A DNA stretch of 64,000 nucleotides from Nocardia cyriacigeorgica (GTDB lineage: Bacteria; Actinomycetota; Actinomycetes; Mycobacteriales; Mycobacteriaceae), in assembly GCF_029868385.1 (NCBI RefSeq), contig NZ_JARWNX010000026.1, forward strand, positions 1 to 64,000, in the 5' to 3' direction. Made by a program: the position numbers and the translations under genes. Below the pieces are notes generated by a model. The model was given only the letters and a program-made list of their open reading frames with translations, was not told the DNA's origin and did not search any database. Each line of letters begins with the position of its first letter. The stretch's first letter is position 1. Of the stretch, positions 1 to 9,600 are shown one piece after another.

Positions 1-323
1 ACCGGCGATCAGGTCACCATCGGCGCCGACGGTCTGGTGCGCCGCAGCGCGTGAGGACGGCGGTGGTGGGCGGCCGGGGGGGGGGGGGCCCCCGAGCCGC
101 CGGGCACGCCCCGCGCGCGTGGCGGACGCCAGGGGCCGCCCCCCCCCCCGCGGGGGCGGGGGGGGGGCCGGGGCGGGGGGGGGGGGCGGGGCCGCGGTGG
201 TGCTGGGGGGGGGGTGGTGCGGGGGGGCGGGGGGGGCGCCCCCCCCCGGGCCCCCCACCACCGCCGTCCTCACGCGCTGCGGCGCACCAGACCGTCGGCG
301 CCGATGGTGACCTGATCGCCGGT
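1..323. repeat. 70-bp perfect inverted repeat around a G/C homopolymer block; probable assembly artefact
   Basis: Bases 1-70 are the exact reverse complement of bases 254-323. The 183 bases between them are almost entirely runs of G and C, including runs of more than ten identical bases. Both arms carry the same last 16 codons of the adjacent AMP-ligase gene, once in each orientation. A fold-back of this kind is typical of a hairpin read or a misassembled contig edge. A real hairpin element cannot be excluded from sequence alone, but no gene or mobile-element signature lies in it. Confidence 0.85.
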
Positions 324-1583
324 GTGGAACCAGGTGCCGGTGAAGCGGTCGGCGGTGGTCTGCGGATCGTTCCAATAGCGGCGCGTGACATTCGGGCCAC
401 GGCACAGCAATTCACCGTGGCCGCTGGCCGCACGCGGCCCCCACAGCGCCAATTCGGTACCGCCGAAGGGTAATCCGAGCACCCTGTCACCGGACTCGGT
501 CACCGAATCGTCGACGGCGAGGCCGATGCCGCTGGTCTCGGTGGCGCCCCACACCGCCCACTGTCTGGCGTCGGGAAAGACCGCACGCAGTTCGGCCGCG
601 CCAGCCGCCGCCACCCGTTCGGCGCGATGACCTGCGGTGCTGATGCGCGCTACGCCCTCGGTGCGCAATCCGTCGGCCCGTTCGGCGGCCAGCTCGGGCA
701 GCAGCGCGCCAAGGATCCGCGGGGTCGCCGCGATCATGTCGATCCGTTCGGCGGCAATGGTTTCGGCGAGCCTGCCGTGATCGGGCGCGAGCACCACGGT
801 GCCGCCGACGGCGAAGGTCGGCAGCAGCTGGTCGACACAGCCGCTGGCGTGCGCCAAGGGCAGCAGCACCAGATTGCGCATACCGTCGGTGGGCAGATCG
901 AGTGCCGCCACCACCGAACGTATGGCCGAGAGCAGGTTTTCGTTGGTGAGTTCGACGCCCTTGGGCAGGGCCGGGCCGGGGGCGGCGCCGCTGGTGTAGC
1001 AGAGCAGAGCGAGATCGTCGAGGGCCGCGCCGTCATCGATGAAGGCGGCGCCGTCGGGGAGTTCGGACTCGGCGACACCACCGGTCCTCGTCGCGGCGCA
1101 GCCGCGGCTACCGGCGCCGAGTACGAAATCGGCGCCGCTGTCGGCGATCACCCGTTCGGCGACCGCCGAGGACAGCCCGTCGTGCACCAGCACCGGCACC
1201 GCGCCGCTGAGCAACGCGCCGAGGAATGCCTGCACCCAGCGCGCGCCGACCGGCAGATGGACCGCGACCCGATCGCCGTAGCCGATGCCGTGCTCCTGCA
1301 ATCCGCCCGCGATCCGCGAGGCGGAATGCCACAGCTCGCGGTAGGTGAGTCGGGGGCCGCCGATCTCGACCACGGCTTCGCGGGTGGCGAAGGCGTGCAC
1401 TTGCAGATCGAGGAGTTCGGTGAGGGCGGGGGTGAGGTTGCCGTAGCGCAGGACGCCGTCGGCGCCGCGTGCCAGCGGATCGGCCGCCCACTCCCCCGCC
1501 GGGTATTCGACCAGCAGACCGGCCGGATCCTCGGCGCTGTCGGTCACGCCCAGCCCGATGAGCCTCGTTGTGCCGTCTCTCAT
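270..1583 (-). CDS. AMP-dependent acyl-CoA synthetase/ligase, 3' end truncated or corrupted
   Basis: This is an adenylate-forming (ANL) enzyme that would activate a carboxylic acid as acyl-AMP and pass it to CoA or a carrier. The readable 437 residues include a diverged P-loop (CYTSGAAPGPALPKGVEL, near residue 195), an A5-type WGATETSG motif and an A7-type HTGDQV motif at the very end. Members of the family run to about 500 residues or more and finish with a mobile C-terminal domain containing a catalytic lysine; that domain is missing here. The stop lies inside the inverted-repeat artefact at the left edge, so the end is probably not real. The start ATG follows a GGAGGT ribosome-binding site. 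The P-loop is less serine/glycine-rich than usual, so its activity is uncertain. Substrate unknown. Confidence 0.75.
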   Translation of the reverse strand: MRDGTTRLIGLGVTDSAEDPAGLLVEYPAGEWAADPLARGADGVLRYGNLTPALTELLDLQVHAFATREAVVEIGGPRLTYRELWHSASRIAGGLQEHGIGYGDRVAVHLPVGARWVQAFLGALLSGAVPVLVHDGLSSAVAERVIADSGADFVLGAGSRGCAATRTGGVAESELPDGAAFIDDGAALDDLALLCYTSGAAPGPALPKGVELTNENLLSAIRSVVAALDLPTDGMRNLVLLPLAHASGCVDQLLPTFAVGGTVVLAPDHGRLAETIAAERIDMIAATPRILGALLPELAAERADGLRTEGVARISTAGHRAERVAAAGAAELRAVFPDARQWAVWGATETSGIGLAVDDSVTESGDRVLGLPFGGTELALWGPRAASGHGELLCRGPNVTRRYWNDPQTTADRFTGTWFHTGDQVTIGADGLVRRSA

Positions 1584-1696
1584 CGGACCTCCGCGTGCTT
1601 CGAACCGTCAGGCACTGCGACTATATGACGCAGATCACAAATACGAGGGAGTAGTCGGCGAAAGTTTCCGTGTCGTCATGCGCCCGGCGTGGCGGA

Positions 1697-2491
1697 TCAG
1701 CGTCCCGAGTAGGTCGCGTTACCCGGTCCCAGCTCCAGGAAGCTGCGCACGGCGCCACGCAGATCCTCGGTGGCGAACAGTTCTCCCGACACCTGCGGGG
1801 TCACCGAATCGGCGTGTGCCACACCGCCGGAACGCCAGGCCTCGACGATCTTCTTGGTCGCGGCATGCGCGCGCGTCGGCCCCTGCGCCAGCCGGTGCAC
1901 CAGCGCGGTCGCCGCGGCGTCGAGATCCTCGTGCACCGCGTTCACCACACCCCAGTCGGCCATGGTCGCCGCATCGTAGAGGTCGCCGGTCATGACGAGT
2001 TCGCGGGCGCGGCCGGAACCGGCGCGCTCGGCCAGACGCTGCGGGCCGCCCATCGACGGCGTCAACCCGACGACGATCTCCACCAGACCGAACTTCGCTT
2101 TCGGCGCGGCCAGGATCAGATCGCAGGCCAGCGCGATCTCGAACGCCGCGGTGAGGGTCAGACCGTGTGCGGCGAAGACCACCGGGCACGGCAGCGCCTC
2201 CAGCGGATGGCAGATGCGGGCGAACAGATCGCGCCAGAGTTCGGCGCCCTGTTCGGCGGTGAGCCCTTCGAAGGTGTGCACATCGACGCCACCCGAGACG
2301 ACCTTGCCCTCCGCGCGCAGCAGCAGCGCGCGCGGCGGGCGCGCGGTCAACTCGGCGATATCGGCGACGAGTGCGTCGAACATGGCCTGGTCGAACAGAT
2401 TCAGCGGCGGGCTGGCCAGCGTCAGCGTGGCGACCTCGGCGCCGTCGCCGATGGTCGCGCGTTCCAGTCTGGTGGGTTTGGTGTCACTCAT
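1697..2491 (-). CDS. Enoyl-CoA hydratase/isomerase family protein
   Basis: A crotonase-fold protein of 264 residues, the usual length. It would hydrate or isomerise an enoyl-CoA thioester in fatty-acid or side-chain degradation in the cytoplasm. Both glutamates that act as acid and base in true hydratases have counterparts: one in FEIALACD near residue 118 and one in FGLVEIVVGL near residue 140. The oxyanion-hole glycine region is SGGVDVHTF. The canonical GGG before the first glutamate is replaced by LTLTAA, so the acyl-CoA preference may differ. It lies upstream of, and on the same strand as, the AMP-ligase, and is divergent from the hydroquinone-reductase-like gene. Exact substrate not assignable. 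Confidence 0.85.
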   Translation of the reverse strand: MSDTKPTRLERATIGDGAEVATLTLASPPLNLFDQAMFDALVADIAELTARPPRALLLRAEGKVVSGGVDVHTFEGLTAEQGAELWRDLFARICHPLEALPCPVVFAAHGLTLTAAFEIALACDLILAAPKAKFGLVEIVVGLTPSMGGPQRLAERAGSGRARELVMTGDLYDAATMADWGVVNAVHEDLDAAATALVHRLAQGPTRAHAATKKIVEAWRSGGVAHADSVTPQVSGELFATEDLRGAVRSFLELGPGNATYSGR

Positions 2492-2541
2492 CCGGTCAGC
2501 GTAAGGGCATGGGCGCGGCTCGGATCTGCGAGACTGTCGGT

Positions 2542-3567
2542 GTGACCAAGGCGGAATCGGAGGCAGGCACCTACGTCGAGCCGGGCGAGTTCAAGCGCGA
2601 CACCAACTACATCACCACCCGGATCACCGCGGACGGCACCGACGGCTATCCGGTGGTTCCGGATCGGTACCGGCTCGTCGCCGCGCGCGCGTGCCCGTGG
2701 GCCAATCGCACGCTGATCGTGCGCCGGTTGCTCGGTCTGGAGCAGGTCATCTCGCTCGGACTGTGCGGCCCCACCCACGACAAGCTGAGCTGGACCTTCG
2801 ATCTGGACCCGGGCGGGCTCGATCCGGTGCTCGGCATCCACCGGCTGCGTGAGGCCTACCTGGCCCGCTTTCCCGACTATCCACGCGGTATCACCGTGCC
2901 CGCCATGGTCGATGTACCGACCGGCCAGGTGGTCACCAACGACTACGCGCAGATCACCCTGGATTTCTCCACCGAATGGACCGAATTCCACCGGCCGGGC
3001 GCACCGCGGCTGTATCCGGCGGATCTGCGCGCCGAGATCGATGAGGTGAACCGCCGGGTGTTCACCGAGGTCAACAACGGGGTGTACCGCTGCGGTTTCG
3101 CCGGGGCCCAGGATGCCTACGACGCGGCCTACGACCGGCTGTTCACCGCCCTCGATTGGCTCTCCGAGCGTCTGGCCGGGCAGCGCTATCTGGTCGGCGA
3201 CACCATCACCGAAGCCGATGTCCGGCTCTTCACCACCCTGGTCCGGTTCGATCCCGTCTATCACGGCCATTTCAAATGCAACCGCACCAAGCTCAGCGAG
3301 ATGCCGGTGCTGTGGGCCTACGCCCGCGACCTCTACCAGACGCCGGGATTCGGCGACACGGTCGATTTCGCGCAGATCAAGACCCACTACTACGTGGTGC
3401 ACACCGACATCAATCCCACTCAGATCGTGCCCGACGGCCCCGATCTGACGAACTGGTTGACCCCGCACGGGCGCGAGGCGCTCGGCGGCAGCCCCTTCGG
3501 TGACGGCACCCCACCGCCCCCACCCCCGCTGAGCGAACGGGTGCCCGCGCTGCGCGGACCGCAGTAG
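2542..3567 (+). CDS. Glutathione S-transferase-like protein, S-glutathionyl-(hydro)quinone reductase type
   Basis: A 341-residue cytosolic protein of the Xi-class GST/EcaR family. Such enzymes reductively deglutathionylate hydroquinones using a cysteine in a CPWA motif; here the motif is ACPWANRTL, near residue 53. An N-terminal thioredoxin-like domain is followed by an all-helical GST C-terminal domain (LVGDTITEADVRLFTTLVRF), both typical of the family. Actinomycetes make mycothiol rather than glutathione, so the natural thiol is probably mycothiol or another; that is inference. The GTG start at 2542 is preferred because family members begin shortly before YVEPGEFKRDTNY; an ATG at 2509 is possible. 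The C-terminus is proline-rich. Confidence 0.85.
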   Translation: MTKAESEAGTYVEPGEFKRDTNYITTRITADGTDGYPVVPDRYRLVAARACPWANRTLIVRRLLGLEQVISLGLCGPTHDKLSWTFDLDPGGLDPVLGIHRLREAYLARFPDYPRGITVPAMVDVPTGQVVTNDYAQITLDFSTEWTEFHRPGAPRLYPADLRAEIDEVNRRVFTEVNNGVYRCGFAGAQDAYDAAYDRLFTALDWLSERLAGQRYLVGDTITEADVRLFTTLVRFDPVYHGHFKCNRTKLSEMPVLWAYARDLYQTPGFGDTVDFAQIKTHYYVVHTDINPTQIVPDGPDLTNWLTPHGREALGGSPFGDGTPPPPPPLSERVPALRGPQ

Positions 3568-3732
3568 CGCGCCACGATCGCCGATGGACGGGAGCCGGTG
3601 ACTCGGCTCACCGTGAGGTCGTGCACGTCGTGGGGTCGGAACCGAAGACAGGGGGTAATCCGTTGTCAGAACGAGCTGACGGCGCAGGTGCCCTACAGTT
3701 GCGCAGCAGAGGCCGATAAGGAGGATGAGGCC

Positions 3733-4470
3733 GTGTTCACCAAGGCGTTCGAAAAAGCGGTGGTCGAGCTGCTCGACACCGGATCCCGCCTACAGGCGCC
3801 CGCGGTGGCCAAGTACGTCGCCAGGGTGCGGCGCGCGCATCCGGAGGAGAACCCGGCACAGATCATCGAGCGGTTGGAGAAGCAGTATCTGCTCGCGGTG
3901 ACCGGCAGCGGCAGCGCGGTCGGCGCCACCGCGGCGGTACCGGGTGTCGGCACGGTCGCGGCTCTCGCCGCGGTCAGCGCCGAGACCACCTTCTTCATGG
4001 AGGCCTCCGCGGTGTTCACCCTCGCCGTCGCCGCCGTGCACGGGGTGCGGCCGCAGGACAAGGAGCAGCGGCGCGCGCTGGTGCTCGCGGTCGTGCTCGG
4101 CGACACCGGTATGGAGATCGTGCAGAAGAGCATCGGGCATTCGGCGAAGAACTGGGGCACCGCGTTCGCGACCCGCATCCCCGGATTGTCGGGGATGAAC
4201 GATTCGCTGTTGAAACGGTTCATCGTCCGGTTCCTCACCAAGCGCGCCGCGTTGATGGCGGGCAAGGTGCTGCCCGCCGGTATCGGCGCGGTCATCGGCG
4301 GTGCGGGTAACCGGACCCTCGGCAAGGCCACGATCGCCAACGCGCGCAGGGCATTCGGGCCCGCACCGGCCCGGTTCCCGGCCGATCAGCCGAAGATCAT
4401 CGACGCCGATCCGCTCACCGCGCTGGAAGCGGCGCCGGCGTTTCCGCAGCCACCGGCCGCGTCCCGGTGA
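3733..4470 (+). CDS. Conserved hypothetical protein with glycine/alanine-rich hydrophobic segments
   Basis: A 245-residue protein with no enzyme motif that I recognise. The N-terminal 60 residues are helical and charged. Next come a small-residue hydrophobic stretch (about residues 58-100, GSGSAVGATAAVPGVGTVAA) and another around residues 185-205, suggesting membrane association. An EcsC-like fold was considered but cannot be shown from the sequence. The GTG start is supported by AAGGAGG eight bases upstream. The stop overlaps the start of the following ABC ATPase gene (GTGA), so the two are probably translationally coupled, and this protein may serve the ABC system. Confidence 0.7.
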   Translation: MFTKAFEKAVVELLDTGSRLQAPAVAKYVARVRRAHPEENPAQIIERLEKQYLLAVTGSGSAVGATAAVPGVGTVAALAAVSAETTFFMEASAVFTLAVAAVHGVRPQDKEQRRALVLAVVLGDTGMEIVQKSIGHSAKNWGTAFATRIPGLSGMNDSLLKRFIVRFLTKRAALMAGKVLPAGIGAVIGGAGNRTLGKATIANARRAFGPAPARFPADQPKIIDADPLTALEAAPAFPQPPAASR

Positions 4471-5462
4471 GCGCCAGCCGACCGCAGGCGATCGCCGTTC
4501 GCGGATTGAGTAAGCGCTACGACCTCACCGAGGTGGTGCACGATGTCGGGTTCACCGTCGCGCCGGGCACCATCGCGGCCCTGGTCGGTCCGGAGAACTC
4601 GGGCAAGACCACGGTGATCGGCGTGCTGCTCGGCCTGCTCGAACCCACCTCGGGAACGGTGGAGGTGGATGGATACGAGGTCGGCGCGCGTCCCGACGAC
4701 GCGCCCGCGGTGGGTGGTGTGCTCGATCCGCGCGGACTGCACCCCGGCCGCAGCATCGGCGACCATCTCCGCATCTACGCCGCCGCCGCTGGACTGCCGG
4801 ACCGCCGGGTCCGCGAAGTCCTCGACCGCACCGGCCTCACCGATTTCGCGCGCACCAAACCCGACGGGCTGAGTCCGGGCCGGCAGCTGCGTGCCGCGGT
4901 GGCCACGGCGCTGCTGCCGAATCCGCGGCTGCTGATCCTCGACGATCCCACCCTCGACCTCGACGGTGTCGAGCACGCCTGGCTCTCGGATTTCCTGCGC
5001 GGCCACACCGGACGCGGCGGGACGGCGCTGGTCAGTGCGCGCAGCCTGGCCGCGGTGCTGCCGTTCTCCGACAGCCTGATCGTGCTCAGCGACGGCGCGG
5101 TGGCCTATCAGGGCAGCCCGGCACGTTTGCGGCGCAACAATCCCGACCGGCTGGTCGTGGCGTCGTCCTCGGCGATCGCGCTGGCCACGGCACTGGCGGT
5201 GGCCGGATACACCGATGCCGTCATCCGGCAGGACGGCAGGCTCGCGGTCGCGGAGGCAAGCCAGGAGCAGATCGCGGCGGTGGCCGGTGCGGCCGCGGTC
5301 CGCATCGACAGCATCGTCGCCGACCCCATCCACCCGGATCGGGTACTGGCCTCGCTCACCACCGCGGCGCGCAACCGGCCGGTGATCTACGGCACCGCCG
5401 CACCGCAGCACCCCGCTCGCCCACCGCAACCGTCACCGATGCCGTACGGGATTCCACGATGA
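4467..5462 (+). CDS. ABC transporter ATP-binding protein with a degenerate signature motif
   Basis: A 331-residue nucleotide-binding subunit of an ABC-2-type transporter. The Walker A motif GPENSGKTT lies near residue 46. The ABC signature, normally LSGGQ, reads LSPGRQ, and Walker B reads LLILDDP, with aspartate in place of the catalytic glutamate. The C-terminal 110 residues resemble the regulatory extension found in bacitracin/daunorubicin-type exporter ATPases. It overlaps its permease by four bases (ATGA) and the upstream hypothetical gene by four bases. The degenerate motifs suggest weak ATPase activity or a regulatory role, but similar variants occur in actinobacterial ABC-2 systems. 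Substrate unknown. Confidence 0.85.
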   Translation: MSASRPQAIAVRGLSKRYDLTEVVHDVGFTVAPGTIAALVGPENSGKTTVIGVLLGLLEPTSGTVEVDGYEVGARPDDAPAVGGVLDPRGLHPGRSIGDHLRIYAAAAGLPDRRVREVLDRTGLTDFARTKPDGLSPGRQLRAAVATALLPNPRLLILDDPTLDLDGVEHAWLSDFLRGHTGRGGTALVSARSLAAVLPFSDSLIVLSDGAVAYQGSPARLRRNNPDRLVVASSSAIALATALAVAGYTDAVIRQDGRLAVAEASQEQIAAVAGAAAVRIDSIVADPIHPDRVLASLTTAARNRPVIYGTAAPQHPARPPQPSPMPYGIPR

Positions 5463-6241
5463 TCGACGTCTTGTCCGCGGACCTCGTCCCGGCGATCAAC
5501 TCCGAACTGCGCAAGACCACCACGCTGCGCTGGCCGCGGCTGCTGGCCGCGCTGGTGGTGGCCATCGCCGTGGTCACCAGCTCGGTCACCGCGATCCTGT
5601 CCGGCCAGGCCGATCCGAGAGGGGAACCGGCCACCGGCTCCGCCACGATCGGCCTGTATCTGGCGTTGATCGCGGTGATCCTGGCCGCCGCCGGATACGG
5701 CGCGGCCAGCGCCGGCGGCGAATTCCGGCATGACACCATGGCCGTGACCGCCATGTTCACCCCCGATCGCGACCGGCTCGTCGGCGCGAAGCTGCTGGTC
5801 ACCGCCGCTTTCGCACTGGTAGCGGCAGTCGCGGTCGAGATCGTCGCCCTTGCCTGCCTGTTCGCATTCGGCCGCGGGAAATTCGAGATCACCGCACAGC
5901 TGTTCGCGGTGTTCGGCGGCGGGCTCATCGCCACGGTGTGCTGGTCGTTGATCGGCGCGGGCGCCGGACTACTGTTGCGTTCCCCCGGCAACGGCGTCGC
6001 GGCCGTCCTCGGCTGGGTCCTGGTGATCGAACCGTTGATCTGGCTGGTGGCGACCGGAATCGGCATCTCCGGCCTGGCCACCCTGCTACCGGGATCGTCG
6101 ACCATCAGCACGATCTTCGTCGGTTCCTTCGCCGACGCCGACCTGCTGGCCCCGACCCCCGCGGCCGTCGTGGTGCTGCTGCTGTGGACCATCGGGGTCG
6201 GTGCCGCGGGCTGGTGGTCGGTGCGTTCGCGCGATCTCTGA
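5459..6241 (+). CDS. ABC-2 type transporter permease
   Basis: A 260-residue integral membrane protein with about six hydrophobic helices: roughly residues 28-48, 62-84, 115-137, 148-170, 180-205 and 235-252. This is the usual topology of ABC-2 permeases partnered with a separate ATPase. The fragment AGGEFRHDTMAVTAMFTPDR between helices two and three is typical of these proteins (permeases that rebuild after a cytoplasmic coupling helix). Its start overlaps the ATPase stop (ATGA). It probably forms a homodimeric channel with that ATPase; the cargo cannot be inferred. Confidence 0.85.
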   Translation: MIDVLSADLVPAINSELRKTTTLRWPRLLAALVVAIAVVTSSVTAILSGQADPRGEPATGSATIGLYLALIAVILAAAGYGAASAGGEFRHDTMAVTAMFTPDRDRLVGAKLLVTAAFALVAAVAVEIVALACLFAFGRGKFEITAQLFAVFGGGLIATVCWSLIGAGAGLLLRSPGNGVAAVLGWVLVIEPLIWLVATGIGISGLATLLPGSSTISTIFVGSFADADLLAPTPAAVVVLLLWTIGVGAAGWWSVRSRDL

Positions 6242-6611
6242 GGGCTGTACTCTCTGCGCGACGCCGGCCGGACCGGGGTGCTCAGACGTTGCGTCGGGCG
6301 CGGGTCGCCGGCGCTCGTAGGTGGCCGTCGCCCCCTGGGATGCCGGGGCCTTCATCTGCGGCGGTTCGGGTGTACCGGTGAGTTGGCCGAACGTGCGAAG
6401 TCGAGTGTCGTCATCTCCTCTCCAGCTTTCTGCCGCTGCGGCACCGAGCCGGGTCGGTCCTTCGTCGGTCTGAGTGAGCGATCCGCGCAATCGAGCCTCC
6501 CCCTCCGCCTCATCGGCTGCCGGGGAAGCCTTGTCCGGGGGCCGGGACCAGCGCTGGGGAACAAATAATTTGTCGGTGGGCGTAGTTAAGGTCGATGGCA
6601 GATGGTGAGGG
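6242..6611. other. 370-bp intergenic region upstream of the ABC exporter
   Basis: I see no convincing gene here. Short open frames on both strands lack ribosome-binding sites and recognisable products. The right-hand part holds an unusually AT-rich patch with a palindrome at 6561-6573, listed separately, so promoter and operator function for the downstream exporter is likely. Confidence 0.5.
6561..6573. promoter_or_regulatory. Candidate operator palindrome ACAAATAATTTGT
   Basis: A perfect 13-base palindrome (ACAAAT-A-ATTTGT) sits 39 bases before the exporter start in otherwise GC-rich DNA. Its composition and position fit a dimeric repressor site such as those of MarR- or TetR-family proteins. 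No regulator gene adjoins it. Confidence 0.4.
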
Positions 6612-9600
6612 GTGGTCGACGGGGGGCTGGTTGTGAATGGATCGGCGCGGGTGAGCACGAAATCAGCTGGGGGGACGGAGGCCGGGTCTCCCGGCTGGAT
6701 CAGGCGGCTGTGGCTGGAGAGCTGGCAGCATCGGCGGACCGTCGCCGGGATCGCGGCGGCGGTGCTGGCCGGGGCGGCAGCCGAGATCATCGCTCCACTG
6801 CTGACCAAACGCGCGGTCGACGCGGCGGGGATCGGTGATACCGATGTGATCGGCACCGTCGCGGCGCTGCTGGTGCTGCTGGCTGTCGGACGATTCGCCG
6901 CCTCCTTCGGACGACGGCTGCTGGCCGGACGGCTCTCGCTCGACGTCCAGCATTCGCTACGGGTGGATCTGCTCGGTTCGCTGCAACGGCTCGACGGCGC
7001 CGGACAGGACGCCATCCGCACCGGACAGGTGGTCTCGCGGTCGATCACCGATCTGCAATTGGTGCAGGGTCTGCTGGCAATGGCGCCGCTGTCGGGGATG
7101 TCGCTACTGCAATTCGTGCTGGCGGCGGCGGTGATGATGTGGCTGTCGCCGCTACTGGCCACGGTCGCGCTGCTGGTGGTGCCCGCCGTCGCGGTGGTGG
7201 TCTACCGGATTCGTCCCCGGCTGTACGCGGCCACCTGGTCGGCGCAGCAGCGGGCCGCCGATCTCGCCCAGCACGTCGAGGAGACGGTGACCGGTGTGCG
7301 CGTGGTCAAGGGATTCGGTCAGGAAGCGCGGATGGTCGATCTGCTCGAACGCCACGGCCGCACTCTGTTCGCCGAACGCATGCGGGCCGCCGTCATCAAT
7401 TCCCGCTTCGCGCCGACCCTGGCGGCCATCCCGCAGATCGGGCTGGTGGCGGTGGTCGGGCTGGGCGGTCTGCTCGCCATCCGCGGCAGCATCGGTCTCG
7501 GCACCTTCCTCGCCTTCACCGCCTACGTCGCCACCATGACCACCACCGCCCGCACCATGGCCTCGGTGGTGATCATGGCCCAGCTCACCAGGGCCGCCGC
7601 CGAACGGGTGTATCAGGTGATCGACGCCGCGCCCACCGTCGCCGATCCCGATGATCCGTCCGATCTTCCGGATGGCCCCCTCGGCATCGACCTGGCGGCG
7701 CTCACCTTCGGATTCGACCCCGACCGCCCGGTCCTGCGCGATCTCGACCTCACGGTCCGCCCCGGTGAGACGGTCGCGATCATCGGCCCCGCCGGTTCGG
7801 GCAAGACCACCCTGTCGCTGCTCCTGCCCCGCTTCTACGCCCCCGATTCGGGCGCCATCCACCTGTTCGGAGCCGCACCGGGCGCAGCGACATCCGCGCC
7901 GACCGGCCACACCGGGAGACCGACCGGGCACTGCGCACCACACGTGGACCCACCGAGCCCTCACCCGAGCGCGACCATGGGCCACACCGGATCGGACGCG
8001 CCGAACACACTGCCCCCATCCGAGTACACCGCATCGGACGACGTACTACCGAGCCGTGATCTCACTGCCCTCTCGACCGGCGACCCCGTACCCGGCGGCG
8101 TGGCAGGACAACCGGACCGTCACGTCGAGATCCGCGCACCACGCGCCGCTGAACCACACGCGACCACCGATCCGGGGATGCCCGCCCATCGCACGGCCGA
8201 GCGCACCGATGGCCCCCGCGACCGTCCGAGCACGGCGACCGGCGACCCCAACCGCATGACCGGCGACCCCGACCACATGACCGGCGACCCCGACCGCAGC
8301 GGCCCGACGGACTACCGCGTCGACATCGCCCGGCTCCGCGCGAGCGATCTGCGCGCCGCGATGGGTGTGGTCTTCGACGACCCGTTCCTGTTCTCCGACA
8401 CCATCGCCGCGAATATCGCTCTCGGCAGCCCCGAGGCCACCGATGCCGAGATCCGGTGGGCGGCGAAACAGGCCGCGGCCGACGATTTCATCGGCGAGCT
8501 TCCCGACGGATACGACACCGTGGTCGGTGAGCGCGGGCTCACCCTGTCCGGCGGCCAGCGCCAGCGCATCGCCCTGGCGCGCGCACTGCTGGCCCGTCCG
8601 CGCATTCTCATCCTCGATGACGCCACCTCCGCCGTGGACGCCGTCACCGAGACCGCGATCTTCGACGCGCTCCCCGATCGAGGCGAGCGCACCACGATCA
8701 TCCTGGCCCACCGCGAATCCACCCTCGCTCACGCCGACCGGGTGATCCGGTTGCCTGCGCCCGCCTACGCCCAGCCCGGCGCCGTTGCTGTGGTCCCGGA
8801 GCGTCCGCGGCGGGTGACGCGCGGCGCGGGCCGGGCGGCGGCCGCCGATCTGAGCGAGACACCGGAGCTGCGGCGCACCATCGAACGGCTACCACCGGCG
8901 ACCGAAGAACCCGGCCTCGACGACACGCGGCTACGCACACCCGACCCCGGTTTCCGGCTGCTCCGGTTGCTGTGGCCGGTACGTGCCCTGGTACTGACGG
9001 TGATGGTGTTGCTGGCGCTGGAGGCCCTGATCGGCATCGGGTTCCCGCCGATCGTGCGGTACGCGATCGATGCCGGGGTCGGCGGGGGCGAGTCGAGCGC
9101 GCTGCTGCGGGCCGCCGCGCTCGGCGCGGTACTGGTGCTGGCGGGATGGATCGTCGGCGCGGCCACCACCAGGCTCACCGCCCGCACCGGCGAGCGTGTG
9201 CTCTACGGGCTGCGGGTCCGCAGCTACGCACATATTCAGCGGCTCGGGCTCGACTACTACGAGCGTGAACTGTCCGGCCGGATCATGACCCGGATGACCA
9301 CCGATGTGGACGCGCTGTCGACTTTCTTGCAGACCGGTGTGTCGACGGCGCTGGTGAGCGCGCTGTCGCTGGTGGCGATCGCGATGGCGCTGCTGGTCAT
9401 CGACTACACGCTGGCGTTGGTCGTGCTGCTCGGGGTGTTGCCGCCGCTGGTGCTCGCGACGGTGGTCTTCCGGCGGGTGTCCTCGGCGGCCTACACGATC
9501 TCGCGTGAACACGTCTCCACGGTCAATGCCGATTTCCAGGAGAACATCAGCGGTCTACGCGCGGTGCAGGCCTACCGGCACGAACCGCTCGCGGCGCGCC

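Noticed and set aside
51..473. Gly/Pro-rich short frames at the left edge
   Set aside because: They lie in the homopolymer artefact.
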